64,000 nucleotides of DNA from Elioraea tepida (lineage in GTDB: Bacteria; Pseudomonadota; Alphaproteobacteria; Acetobacterales; Acetobacteraceae): positions 1,813,001 through 1,877,000 of the forward strand of contig NZ_CP076448.1 in NCBI RefSeq assembly GCF_019203965.1. The letters are read 5' to 3'. A program made the translations under genes and the position numbers. Positions 1-7,786 of the stretch are shown one piece after another. Every line of letters starts with the position of its first letter. Positions within the stretch are counted from its first letter, which is position 1. The notes below the pieces were generated by a model, which did not search any database, had not been told where the DNA came from, and saw nothing but the letters and a program-made list of their open reading frames with translations.

Positions 1-1
1 C

Positions 2-547
2 GAGGCAGCGCTCGCCCATCTCGCCCGCTATGCCACGACGCAAGCCGGGCTCGAGCGTGTGCTCGTCAACCGGGTGCGGCGCTGGGCGAGCCGGGCTGGC
101 CTCGGGGAGGACGAGGCGGCCGAGGCGATCGCGCAGGGGCGAGCGGCGGCGGCCCGCGTGGTGGCCCGCCTCGCCGCGGCCGGGGCGGTCTCCGACCTTG
201 CCTTTGCTGCAACACGGGCGAGACGCCTCGCGCGCGGCGGCCACTCCCGGGCGGTGATCGCCGCGAAGCTCGCCGCCAAGGGCGCGGGTGAGGAGGTTGA
301 GGCGGCGCTTGCCGAGGCCCTGCCCGACCGGGAGGCGGAGCTCGCCGCGGCCTGCATCGCCGCGAGGCGTCGCAGGATCGGCCCCTTCGCCGCGGAGGCG
401 CCGCACGATCCTGCCTCAGCCGCGGAGGCGCGTCGCCGTGCCCTTGCCGCGCTCGCCCGTGCAGGGTTTCCCCGCTCGGTCGCCGAGGCGGTGCTCGCGA
501 TGGACGCGGCCGAGGCGGAGGCCCGAATCGCCGCGTTCCGGCGCTGA
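2..547 (+). CDS. recX: RecX-family regulatory protein, 5'-truncated
   Basis: The reading frame is open from the first full codon of the window, so the start lies upstream; 181 residues are visible. It is an Ala/Arg/Glu-rich all-helical protein with the RecX three-helix repeat pattern (AALAHLARYATTQAGLERVL near the visible N-terminus, RARRLARGGHSRAVIAAKL in the middle, ARAGFPRSVAEAVL near the end). RecX proteins bind RecA filaments and restrain recombination; this is family knowledge. Most of the usual alphaproteobacterial length is present, so probably only a short N-terminal piece is missing. recA is not in the window. The azlC start follows 9 bases after the stop, so the two may be co-transcribed. 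Confidence 0.82.
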   Translation, partial: EAALAHLARYATTQAGLERVLVNRVRRWASRAGLGEDEAAEAIAQGRAAAARVVARLAAAGAVSDLAFAATRARRLARGGHSRAVIAAKLAAKGAGEEVEAALAEALPDREAELAAACIAARRRRIGPFAAEAPHDPASAAEARRRALAALARAGFPRSVAEAVLAMDAAEAEARIAAFRR

Positions 548-556
548 CGCGCCCGG

Positions 557-1267
557 ATGGCCGTCATCGCCACAGGCGAGGGGTTCCGGCGCGGGGTCCG
601 CTCCGCCCTGCCGCTGACGCTCGGGCTTCTCCCTTTCGGCCTCGTGGTCGGCGTGCTCGCGCAAGGCAAAGGCCTGACGCTCCTCGAGGCGGTTCTGATG
701 AGCGGGCTCGTGTTCGCCGGCACGGCGCAGATCCTCGCTCTCGAGAGCTGGCAGGACGCCGCGCCCGTGCTTTCGGCCGTGGTTGCGGCGCTTGCCGTCA
801 ATCTCCGCTTCGCCCTGATGGGGCCGTCGCTCGCGCCGTGGCTCGATGCGCTCTCGGGCTGGCGGCGCTGGCTCTCCGTCGGCACGATCGTCGATCACGC
901 CTGGGCTCTGTCGCTCGCCGAGATGCGGGCGGGGCGGCAGGACGCGCTGTTCTATCTGGGCGCCGCGCTCGCGTTGTGGGCGGCGTGGCTCGTCACCACG
1001 GCGGCGGGGCACGTGATGGGGACGGTGGTGGCGCTGCCGCCGGGGCATCCCCTGTTCTTCGCCGCGCCTGCGTGCCTGATCGCTCTGCTCGTGCCGCTGT
1101 GGCGTGGTGTGGGGCCGGACATTCTTCCCTGGTCGGTCGCCGCTGCGGTGGCGCTCGGCGTCACCCCGATCCTGCCGACCCCTGCGCTTGCGGTGGTGAT
1201 CGGTGCGGTGGCGGGGGCGGCCGCCGGCGCCTGGCGTGACACGCGGGCGAGGGGGGCGAGGCGATGA
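557..1267 (+). CDS. azlC: AzlC family branched-chain amino acid permease, large subunit
   Basis: This 236-residue, strongly hydrophobic protein has several predicted membrane helices (about residues 15-40, 60-80, 130-160, 175-195 and 205-228) and the AzlC-type N-terminal pattern GVRSALPLTLGLLPFGLVVG followed by GLVFAGTAQ. AzlC works with the small subunit AzlD in the inner membrane; the characterised pair exports branched-chain amino acids or analogues such as azaleucine, but the substrate here is unknown. Its TGA overlaps the ATG of the next gene by four bases (ATGA at 1264-1267), which fits translational coupling to azlD. Length is normal for the family. Confidence 0.88.
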   Translation: MAVIATGEGFRRGVRSALPLTLGLLPFGLVVGVLAQGKGLTLLEAVLMSGLVFAGTAQILALESWQDAAPVLSAVVAALAVNLRFALMGPSLAPWLDALSGWRRWLSVGTIVDHAWALSLAEMRAGRQDALFYLGAALALWAAWLVTTAAGHVMGTVVALPPGHPLFFAAPACLIALLVPLWRGVGPDILPWSVAAAVALGVTPILPTPALAVVIGAVAGAAAGAWRDTRARGARR

Positions 1268-1572
1268 GCGGGGTCGACATGCTGACACTCGGGGCGATCC
1301 TGGGCATGGCAGCGGTGAGCTTCGCGGTTCGTGCCTCGGGCTATCTTGTGCTCCGGCGGGTTCAGCCAGGGCCGTTCCTGCGCGCCTTTCTCTCGCACTT
1401 GCCCGGGGCGATCTTTGTCGCCTTCGCCGCGCCGGCGGTGGCGCAGGAGGGGCTTGCCGGCCTCGTCGGCGCGGCGGTGACGCTTCTTGTGATGGCGCGC
1501 ACGCGCTCAGCGACGTGGGCGCTGCTTGCGGGTGTCGCGTCGTTCTGGGCGGTGCGGGCGTCGGGGGGCTGA
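1264..1572 (+). CDS. azlD: AzlD family branched-chain amino acid permease, small subunit
   Basis: The 102-residue protein has three to four hydrophobic segments, and its length and composition are typical of AzlD. The N-terminal segment (GAILGMAAVSFAVRASGYL) and the conserved proline-containing LSHLPGAIFVAFAAPA motif about 40 residues in are AzlD-like. It is the partner of the AzlC subunit encoded just upstream, with which it overlaps by four bases. It runs convergently toward the phn operon, leaving only about 70 bases between the stops; I see no clear hairpin/T-tract terminator there. Confidence 0.87.
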   Translation: MSGVDMLTLGAILGMAAVSFAVRASGYLVLRRVQPGPFLRAFLSHLPGAIFVAFAAPAVAQEGLAGLVGAAVTLLVMARTRSATWALLAGVASFWAVRASGG

Positions 1573-1644
1573 GGCGGGCGAGAGCCCCGCGTCCGCGAGC
1601 CTCTGCCCCTCGGCGTTCCCCCCGCTGCGGCCGGGCACGCCGGC

Positions 1645-2505
1645 TCAGATCGGCCGTGCGGCGCTCTCCCCGCCCCGGATCAGCGCCCGCCGAAGACGCG
1701 CGCTGATCAGGTCGATCGCGTAGACAGCGATCAGGATGAGCAGGATGATCGTGCTCGCTTCGCCCCAGTCGTACACGCGCAGCCGATCCGACAGCTGGTA
1801 GCCGATGCCGCCGGCGCCGACGATGCCAAGGATCGTCGCCGAGCGTGTGTTGCTTTCCCACATGTAGAGGGTGCTTGCGAGCATGTTCGGCAGCACCTGA
1901 GGCAACAGGCCCCAGCGGATCGTCTCCGGCTCCGAGGCTCCGGTCGAGCGCGCCCCCTCGAGGGGACGGCGGTCCACATTCTCGATCGCCTCGGAATAGA
2001 GCTTGGCGAGGGTTCCCGCATCGACCACGGCGATCGCCATGATGCCGGCGAGAGGACCGAGGCCCACCGCGCGCACGAACACGATCGCCCAGATCAGGTG
2101 GTCGAGGCTGCGCAGCGAGTCGGCGAAGCGGCGGAAGCCAAACTGCAGCGCGCGCAAAGGGAGCGTGTTGCGCGCGCAGGCGAAGCCGAGCGGGACGGCG
2201 GCGATCGCGCCGAGCAGAGTGCCCATGAACGCCATGGCGATCGTCTCGGCTAGCGCGTTCAGCCATTCCGGAAGGTGCTGCCAGCCGCGCGGCGGAACCA
2301 TCATCGACGCGGCATCAGCAAGCTTCGGCAGACCGGCTGCGAACTTCGCGCCGATCAGATCGAAGCGCATCGCGGCGAAGACGAGAAGCGCGACCGCGGC
2401 GAGAAGTGCGAGCCGCAGCAGCCACGGATCGGGCCGGCCGGAGACGAGCGCTCGTGCGAGCCGCTGCCGCCGCTCTGCCTCAGCCGTTGCCGCCTCCACC
2501 GTCAC
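1645..2505 (-). CDS. phnE: Phosphonate/phosphite-type ABC transporter permease (second PhnE)
   Basis: This 286-residue inner-membrane permease is the last gene of the phnC-phnD-phnE-phnE operon. It has a binding-protein-dependent permease core with about six membrane segments and the cytoplasmic EAA loop that contacts the ATPase (GARSTGASEPETIRWGLLPQ, about residues 180-200). It starts with GTG, overlapping the TGA of the upstream permease in a GTGA junction at 2502-2505. The two permeases are clearly paralogous but well diverged (GLLPQVLPNM here, AVLPQVLPNW in the other), so they probably form a heterodimer. The substrate cannot be read from the permease. Confidence 0.9.
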   Translation of the reverse strand: MTVEAATAEAERRQRLARALVSGRPDPWLLRLALLAAVALLVFAAMRFDLIGAKFAAGLPKLADAASMMVPPRGWQHLPEWLNALAETIAMAFMGTLLGAIAAVPLGFACARNTLPLRALQFGFRRFADSLRSLDHLIWAIVFVRAVGLGPLAGIMAIAVVDAGTLAKLYSEAIENVDRRPLEGARSTGASEPETIRWGLLPQVLPNMLASTLYMWESNTRSATILGIVGAGGIGYQLSDRLRVYDWGEASTIILLILIAVYAIDLISARLRRALIRGGESAARPI

Positions 2506-3383
2506 TGCCTCGCCCCCTGCATGATCCGACCGCGTAACGCCTCCGACGCGCCGTCAATCGCGAACACGGTGAGCGCGACGAGTACGAGGATCGCGCCCGC
2601 GTCGTCGTAGTAGGAGAGGCGCAGCGCCTCGTAGAGTTCGAGGCCGATGCCGCCGGCGCCGACGAAGCCGATGATCGTCGCCGAGCGCACGTTCACCTCG
2701 AACCGCCAGAAGGTGAAGGAAATCCAGTTCGGCAGGACCTGCGGCAGGACCGCGTAGACGATCTCCTCGCGCGGGCTTGCCCCGGCAGCGCGCAGCCCTT
2801 CGAGGGGCTTCATGTCGATGTTCTCGTTGGCTTCGGCGAACAGTTTCCCTTGCGCGCCGAGCGTGTGCAGGGCGATCGCGAGAACGCCTGCGAGAGGGCC
2901 GAGGCCGAAGGCGAACACGAACACGATCGCGAACACGAGGTCAGGGACGGCACGCGCGAACTCGAGCAGCCGGCGCGAGATCCAGTAGGTGACGGGCCCC
3001 GGCGTGAGGTTCGCCGCGGCCGGAAAGGAGGCGACCGCGCCGCCGAGCGAGCCAAGCGCGGTGGCGAGGAACGCCATTAGAAGCGTGTCGGCAAGCAGCG
3101 CGAGCCACTTGCCGAGGCCCCAGTACCACTCGCCCAGATCCTCGAGGAGGTGGTCCGGCCGCAGCGGCGGCACGAGCAGGTCGAGGAACTCTCCGACCCG
3201 GGGAAGGCCCGCGATCAGCCGTGCCGGATCGAACCCGCCAACTACGGCGGCGAGCAGCACTGCCGTGGCGAAGCTCGCAGCCGCGCCCACAGAGCGTAGG
3301 GACCGGCGGCGGCGGTGGCGCGCAAGCGCGCCCGCGAACGCCTGCCCGCGGGCGCTGCCCTCGAGCGGTACCGCGTCAGCCAC
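2502..3383 (-). CDS. phnE: Phosphonate/phosphite-type ABC transporter permease (first PhnE)
   Basis: The 293-residue permease has a charged N-terminus, then about six membrane segments; the EAA loop (GLRAAGASPREEIVYAVLPQ) lies near residues 195-215 and is followed by a conserved GFVGAGGIGLELYEAL segment. It starts with GTG at 3383, inside the last codons of phnD, so the two genes overlap by 8 bases. Two PhnE subunits in tandem are common in phosphonate, phosphite and hypophosphite importers. No C-P lyase, phosphonatase or ptxD-like dehydrogenase gene is nearby, so uptake substrate remains open. Confidence 0.9.
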   Translation of the reverse strand: MADAVPLEGSARGQAFAGALARHRRRRSLRSVGAAASFATAVLLAAVVGGFDPARLIAGLPRVGEFLDLLVPPLRPDHLLEDLGEWYWGLGKWLALLADTLLMAFLATALGSLGGAVASFPAAANLTPGPVTYWISRRLLEFARAVPDLVFAIVFVFAFGLGPLAGVLAIALHTLGAQGKLFAEANENIDMKPLEGLRAAGASPREEIVYAVLPQVLPNWISFTFWRFEVNVRSATIIGFVGAGGIGLELYEALRLSYYDDAGAILVLVALTVFAIDGASEALRGRIMQGARQ

Positions 3384-4278
3384 CGCGGCGCCGCGCGTCC
3401 CTCAGCATGCGGCGGCTTTCGATCGTGCTCTCGTACTGGGCGAGGCCCACCCGCACGAAGCCCTGGGTCTCGCCATGCGCGACCGCGCGGGCCAGGTCGG
3501 GCCGCTCCTTGTGCAAGTCGAGGAAGAAGGCGGTGAGCGTCTCCTTAAGGTCTGCCGGCATGTCCTTGTGTACGATGATTGGCGGTGCCGGGACGAGATC
3601 GCTCTCCCAGATCACCCGGATCTGATCGCGCCGGAGCATGCCCTTGTCGATCATCGTCCGGATCTGGCCGTAGCCGTCGCCGCGTGTAGTCCAGGTGAAG
3701 GCGGCGTCGTAGGTGCCGTTCAGCACGCCGAGCACGGACTGGGTGTGGCCGCCGGAGACGGGGCTCGTGAAGAACCGATCGACCGGCTTGCCCATCTTGG
3801 CGAACTCGATGGTCGGCACCAGGAAACCGGACTGCGAGTTCGGCTCCGTGCGGGCGACGGTGCGGCCCTTGAGATCGTCGATTGTCCGGAAGGAACTGTC
3901 GGCGCGCACGATCAACACAGAGTTGTAGCCGAGGTTGCCGTCCTTATCGAGCGCGGCGACGATCGGCTCGACGCACTGGCATTCGAGCCATGAACCCGCC
4001 ATCGCCGAGGGGCTTGTCCAGGCGAAATGGATCTGCTTGGCGATCAGGGCGTTGTTCACGCCGATGAAGTCGGAGGCGGTGAAGAGTCGTACCGGCACAC
4101 CGAGCTTGGCGGTCGCATAGGGGATGAAGGCCTCGAAGGAGGCCATCGCCTGGGTCTGGGTCTCGACCGGGATCACCCCGAAGCCGAGCTCGCGGAACTG
4201 GCCGCGCCAGTCCGCCCGGGCAGGGCCTGCGATGCCTGCGGCGGCAAGCCCGATCAGCAGGAAGCGGCGGATCGTCAT
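3376..4278 (-). CDS. phnD: Periplasmic phosphonate/phosphite-type substrate-binding protein
   Basis: This 300-residue protein has a Sec signal peptide (charged MTIRR, hydrophobic core FLLIGLAAAGIAG, probable cleavage after ARA near residue 22), followed by a PhnD-type periplasmic binding fold. Family features are the early FEAFIPYATAKLGVPV segment, the IHFAWTSPSAMA ligand-pocket region around residue 85, and the SQSGFLVP and YDAAFTWTTRGD segments that normally ring the phosphonate/phosphite oxyanion. A CQC pair near residue 100 is unusual. It sits between the ATPase and permease genes and should deliver ligand to them. Anion specificity (alkylphosphonate, phosphite or another oxyanion) is not decidable here. 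Confidence 0.9.
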   Translation of the reverse strand: MTIRRFLLIGLAAAGIAGPARADWRGQFRELGFGVIPVETQTQAMASFEAFIPYATAKLGVPVRLFTASDFIGVNNALIAKQIHFAWTSPSAMAGSWLECQCVEPIVAALDKDGNLGYNSVLIVRADSSFRTIDDLKGRTVARTEPNSQSGFLVPTIEFAKMGKPVDRFFTSPVSGGHTQSVLGVLNGTYDAAFTWTTRGDGYGQIRTMIDKGMLRRDQIRVIWESDLVPAPPIIVHKDMPADLKETLTAFFLDLHKERPDLARAVAHGETQGFVRVGLAQYESTIESRRMLRDARRRGG

Positions 4279-4326
4279 CAGAGTGTCTCCTTCAGGTCTT
4301 TGAGGGTGGCTGATGGCTGAGCGAGA

Positions 4327-5127
4327 TCAGGCGGTTTCGAGAAGCCGCGGGGCCGCCTCCTCAGCCTCCGCCTCGTCGCCGGCGTAGAGCGAGGCGATCA
4401 GGGTCTTGCTGAGATCGGCGGGGGTGCCGTCGAAGACGATCCGGCCGGCACGGAGCGCGATGATCCGGTCGGCGAAGGCCCGGGCGAGGCCGACATCGTG
4501 CAGGTTGACCAGCGTCGTCATGCCGCGGGTGCGGTTGATCGCGCGCAGCGTCTGCATCACCACCGTGGCGTTGCGCGGGTCGAGCGAGGCGGTCGGTTCG
4601 TCGGCGAGGATCATCGCCGGCCGCTGCATCAGGGCGCGTGCGATGGCGACGCGCTGCTGCTGCCCTCCCGAGAGCCGCTCGACCCTGACGAAGGCCTTCT
4701 CGGAAAGCCCGAGCTCGTCGAGCAGCAGCATCGCGTCGAGCTGGTCGCGATGGGGGAAGAAGCCGGTCCAGGAGCGCCAGAACGGGAGGTCGATAAGCCT
4801 GCCCGTGAGGACATTGGTCAGCGCATCGAGCCGCGGCGAGAGGTTGAACTGCTGGAAGATCATCGCCGCACGCGCCCGCCAGCGGTGCAGCGCCCGGCCC
4901 TTGAGCCTGGTCACGTCCGACCCCTCGCCGAACAGCCGCCCGCCGCTGATCGGCACGAGCCGATTGATGGCGCGCAGAAGCGTCGACTTGCCTGCGCCTG
5001 AGGGGCCGATGATGGCGACCATCTCCCCGCGCGCGACAGCGAAGGAGACGGAATCGACAGCGACAACACTTCCGAAACGGACGCTGAGCCCTTGGGCAGC
5101 GATCGCAGGCGAGGCGGAGTTCGTCAC
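4327..5127 (-). CDS. phnC: Phosphonate/phosphite-type ABC transporter ATPase
   Basis: The 266-residue ATPase has all nucleotide-binding motifs: Walker A GPSGAGKST (residues 41-49), a Q-loop with QQFNLSPRLD near residue 90, signature LSGGQQQRVAIARAL near 155, Walker B MILADEP followed by TASLDP, and the switch His in LVNLHDVGLA. It energises import through the two PhnE subunits. It starts with GTG at 5127 and is the first gene of the operon; 48 bases separate it from phnD. The upstream gap to 5347 carries a Pho-box-like repeat, suggesting phosphate-starvation control. Confidence 0.92.
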   Translation of the reverse strand: MTNSASPAIAAQGLSVRFGSVVAVDSVSFAVARGEMVAIIGPSGAGKSTLLRAINRLVPISGGRLFGEGSDVTRLKGRALHRWRARAAMIFQQFNLSPRLDALTNVLTGRLIDLPFWRSWTGFFPHRDQLDAMLLLDELGLSEKAFVRVERLSGGQQQRVAIARALMQRPAMILADEPTASLDPRNATVVMQTLRAINRTRGMTTLVNLHDVGLARAFADRIIALRAGRIVFDGTPADLSKTLIASLYAGDEAEAEEAAPRLLETA

Positions 5128-5171
5128 GACCCCACAATAGGCGTGGTACGTTTCGGCCCAAACTCAAAACG

Positions 5172-5189
5172 GTTAAGGATTGGTGACAA
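5172..5189 (-). promoter_or_regulatory. Pho-box-like direct repeat upstream of phnC
   Basis: On the minus strand this reads TTGTCAC-CAAT-CCTTAAC, two 7-base half sites 11 bases apart as in PhoB boxes (consensus CTGTCAT/CTTTCAC, spacing four). The first half matches 6 of 7 positions and the second about 5 of 7. It lies 45-62 bases upstream of the phnC start, in an A+T-rich patch that stands out against the surroundings. TTGTCA with a weak TGAGTT 17 bases on could also be read as a promoter. Assignment to PhoB is inference. Confidence 0.42.
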
Positions 5190-5347
5190 AACCGCGCGCC
5201 CCGCGTTCTTGCGGCCGGGCGCGATGGGCGCGGAGAGGCATGTTGCGCCGGCGGGCGAGCCCTGGGCGCTTTCGGCCGGCTGGCCGACAGGCCTTGCACC
5301 GGAGGCTCCGATCGGATGCCGGAGGGGTGCTGCCCGGCTGCGCGCGC

Positions 5348-7693
5348 TTACGCCGCCCCGGCGATCGCGGCGGCCTGTTTCGCCTCGGCGCTGACGGGCC
5401 TCCCACCTTCGGCCTGAACCACCACCTTCCGGTAGGGGAACGGGATCTCGATCCCGAGCTCGTCGAAGCGCTTCTTGTAGCGCCGGTTGAACTCGCGCGA
5501 GACGGCCCACTGGCTGCCCGGGTTGGTGCGGAAGCGGCAGCGGATCACCACCGCGCTGTCGAGGAAGCGATCCACCCCCATCACCTCGAGCGGCTCGCGG
5601 ATCACGTTCGCCCAGCGCGGCTCGGCGCGCATCTCGGCGCCGACCGCACGCAGAACCTCGACCACCCGGTCGGTGTCCTCGCCATAGGCGACGCCGACGT
5701 CGAACACGGCGAAGGCGAAGTCCTTGGTCATGTTGGAGACGGTGGTCACGGCCGAGAACGGGACGATATGCACCGTGCCGTCGATGCTGCGCAGCCGGAT
5801 CGAGCGGATCGAGAGCGCCTCGACCACCCCGCCTTGGCCCGCGACGTTCACCACATCGCCCACCGCGATCGCATCCTCGGCGAGCAGGAAGATGCCGGTG
5901 ATCACGTCCTGGACAAGTTTCTGCGAACCGAAGCCGATAGCGATGCCGATCACGCCCGCACCGGCGAGAAGGGGCGCGATGTTCACCCCGAGCTCGTTCA
6001 GCACGATCAGAGACACGACGATGATCATGAGGAACAAAAGCGCGGTGCGCAGCATCGGCAGAAGCGTGCGCACGCGCGCCGTACGCGCCGCCTCGGCATC
6101 GCGCGAGAGCTTCTCGAGGTGGCGGTTGATCGCCGAGTTGATCGATTCCCAAACGAACAGCGCGATCACGAGGGTCAATAGCACCGAGGCGAGCGCGCTC
6201 ACCACCCGCGCTCCGAGCCGCCCCTGCTCGAACCAGGCGAAGGCGCCGAGGCCCCAGAGCTCGAGCAGCACCACCGCCGCGGTCGCCCAGATCGCGGCAT
6301 GGATCAGCGTGCGCAGGATCGGCGTGTAGCGGTTCACCCGCCCCTCGAGCCCGGGGTAGCGGCCCTTGAGGTCCGGCTCGACGCGCAACACGCGCCCAAG
6401 CAGACGGTCGGAGACGAGTTCCGCGAGCTTGGCCGCGCCGAGCACGGCGAGCGTCGTTGCGGTGAAGCGCAACAGATACGCATAGCCGTCGGAGATCTGC
6501 AGCGCGCTGACGGCCCAGCCGGCGACGAGATAGGCGACCGCGAGCAGGTGCCAGACATCGGCCAGCCGGTTGCGCGCGACCGTCCAAGGACCCCGGGCCT
6601 CCTCCGGCGCCCGGATCACGGCAGCGACCGCGGCGCGGTTCTGCAGCACGATCAGCACCAGGAACAGCATCAGGACGAACTCGACGAAGCGGACGAGCCC
6701 GTCATGCGCCGCCTGGCCGAGGCCGAAGATCAGCACCGCCTCGGCCACCGCATAGCCGGTCACCACCCAGACGCTGATGCGCCGCAGCCACACCTGGCAG
6801 TAGGCGGCGGTCTCGTCCGCCATCGGGATCAGCCGAAGCTGCGGCACCTCCGGGGCGAACACGAGCCGGCCGACCGCCCGGGCGAGCCGCGCCGCGAGAT
6901 AGGCATTGTTGGCGACGATGAGCAGCAGGCGCTGCGAAGGCCAACGCTCGATCGCGGTGATCACGGCATAGCTCACCGCGGCGAAGGCGATCACCGGTAT
7001 GAGGTCGACGAGGAAGCGGGCGAAGGAGAGGCCGGCGCGCTGGCCGTAGCGCTCGACCCCTTCGGCGGCGACAGCGATCCGCCGGCGTGCGGGGCGCAGC
7101 AGCGCGACCAGGCTGCGCTCGACCGCGATCCCGGCCGCGAGCACGACCATCGCCTTCCAGAACAGGTCGAAGGCACGGCCGCGCACGGCCTCGTCGAACA
7201 GGAAGCGCCGGCCGGCCTCGACCACGGCGGGCAGGTCGTTGGCGCTGCGCACCGCTGCGATCACCCAGGACGAGATGTCGCCGAGCGTGTTCGACAGGGC
7301 GAGCAGAACCTGGGCGAGCAGGCTCTGCGGCGCGAGCGGTAGCGGCAGGGGCGGCTCGGCCTGGGGAGGGGGCGCAGGCTCCGCCCGGCTCGCCGCCACC
7401 TGCGCGAGGCTGTCGAGCAGCGCGATCAGCTCGTTCCGACGCCGCTCATCGCGCAACAGCTCGGCGAGCCGTGCGGCTTCGGCTGCCGGCAGGGCGAGCG
7501 CCGGCGCAGGGGCGCGGCCGATTGCCGGCTCCGTCACCGCCTGGCCGGGAGCGGCCGGTGCAGCGCTCTCCGGCAACGGGCCCAATTGCGCCACGGCTGT
7601 TGACGGGCCCGCGAACGCCGCCGCCAGGGCCCATGCCAGCACGAGAAGCCTCGCCAGAAGCGCCGCGCCGCGGCGCGGAACTGGAGCATGCAT
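5348..7693 (-). CDS. Large MscS-family mechanosensitive ion channel
   Basis: This 781-residue protein begins with a signal peptide (LLARLLVLAWALAAAFAG, cleavage near residue 36). A Pro/Ala-rich periplasmic stretch and a run of membrane helices follow. The MscS core is in the C-terminal third: a pore helix region with GAGVIGIAIGFGSQKLVQD around residue 580, then the beta domain (GDVVNVAGQGGVVEALSIRS and HIVPFSAVTTVSN) and the alpha/beta vestibule. These channels release solutes on hypo-osmotic shock. The length and extra helices make it a YbdG/YnaI/MscK-like large homologue rather than a minimal 280-residue MscS. It is a single gene between phnC and a divergent MFS gene. Confidence 0.9.
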   Translation of the reverse strand: MHAPVPRRGAALLARLLVLAWALAAAFAGPSTAVAQLGPLPESAAPAAPGQAVTEPAIGRAPAPALALPAAEAARLAELLRDERRRNELIALLDSLAQVAASRAEPAPPPQAEPPLPLPLAPQSLLAQVLLALSNTLGDISSWVIAAVRSANDLPAVVEAGRRFLFDEAVRGRAFDLFWKAMVVLAAGIAVERSLVALLRPARRRIAVAAEGVERYGQRAGLSFARFLVDLIPVIAFAAVSYAVITAIERWPSQRLLLIVANNAYLAARLARAVGRLVFAPEVPQLRLIPMADETAAYCQVWLRRISVWVVTGYAVAEAVLIFGLGQAAHDGLVRFVEFVLMLFLVLIVLQNRAAVAAVIRAPEEARGPWTVARNRLADVWHLLAVAYLVAGWAVSALQISDGYAYLLRFTATTLAVLGAAKLAELVSDRLLGRVLRVEPDLKGRYPGLEGRVNRYTPILRTLIHAAIWATAAVVLLELWGLGAFAWFEQGRLGARVVSALASVLLTLVIALFVWESINSAINRHLEKLSRDAEAARTARVRTLLPMLRTALLFLMIIVVSLIVLNELGVNIAPLLAGAGVIGIAIGFGSQKLVQDVITGIFLLAEDAIAVGDVVNVAGQGGVVEALSIRSIRLRSIDGTVHIVPFSAVTTVSNMTKDFAFAVFDVGVAYGEDTDRVVEVLRAVGAEMRAEPRWANVIREPLEVMGVDRFLDSAVVIRCRFRTNPGSQWAVSREFNRRYKKRFDELGIEIPFPYRKVVVQAEGGRPVSAEAKQAAAIAGAA

Positions 7694-7747
7694 CGCGTTC
7701 TGCCCTCTCCCTGGGAAGCGACGGCACCCAAGCCGCGCAGGGCGGGG

Positions 7748-7776
7748 GTGTCAAGCGCGCCGGCCTCGCCTAGAGT
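7748..7776 (+). promoter_or_regulatory. Candidate promoter of the MFS gene, close to its start
   Basis: A GTGTCA -35-like element at 7748-7753 and TAGAGT at 7771-7776 are separated by 17 bases. Transcription would begin near 7783, only a few bases before the ATG at 7787, giving a nearly leaderless mRNA. Confidence 0.4.
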
Positions 7777-7786
7777 GTGGGGCATC

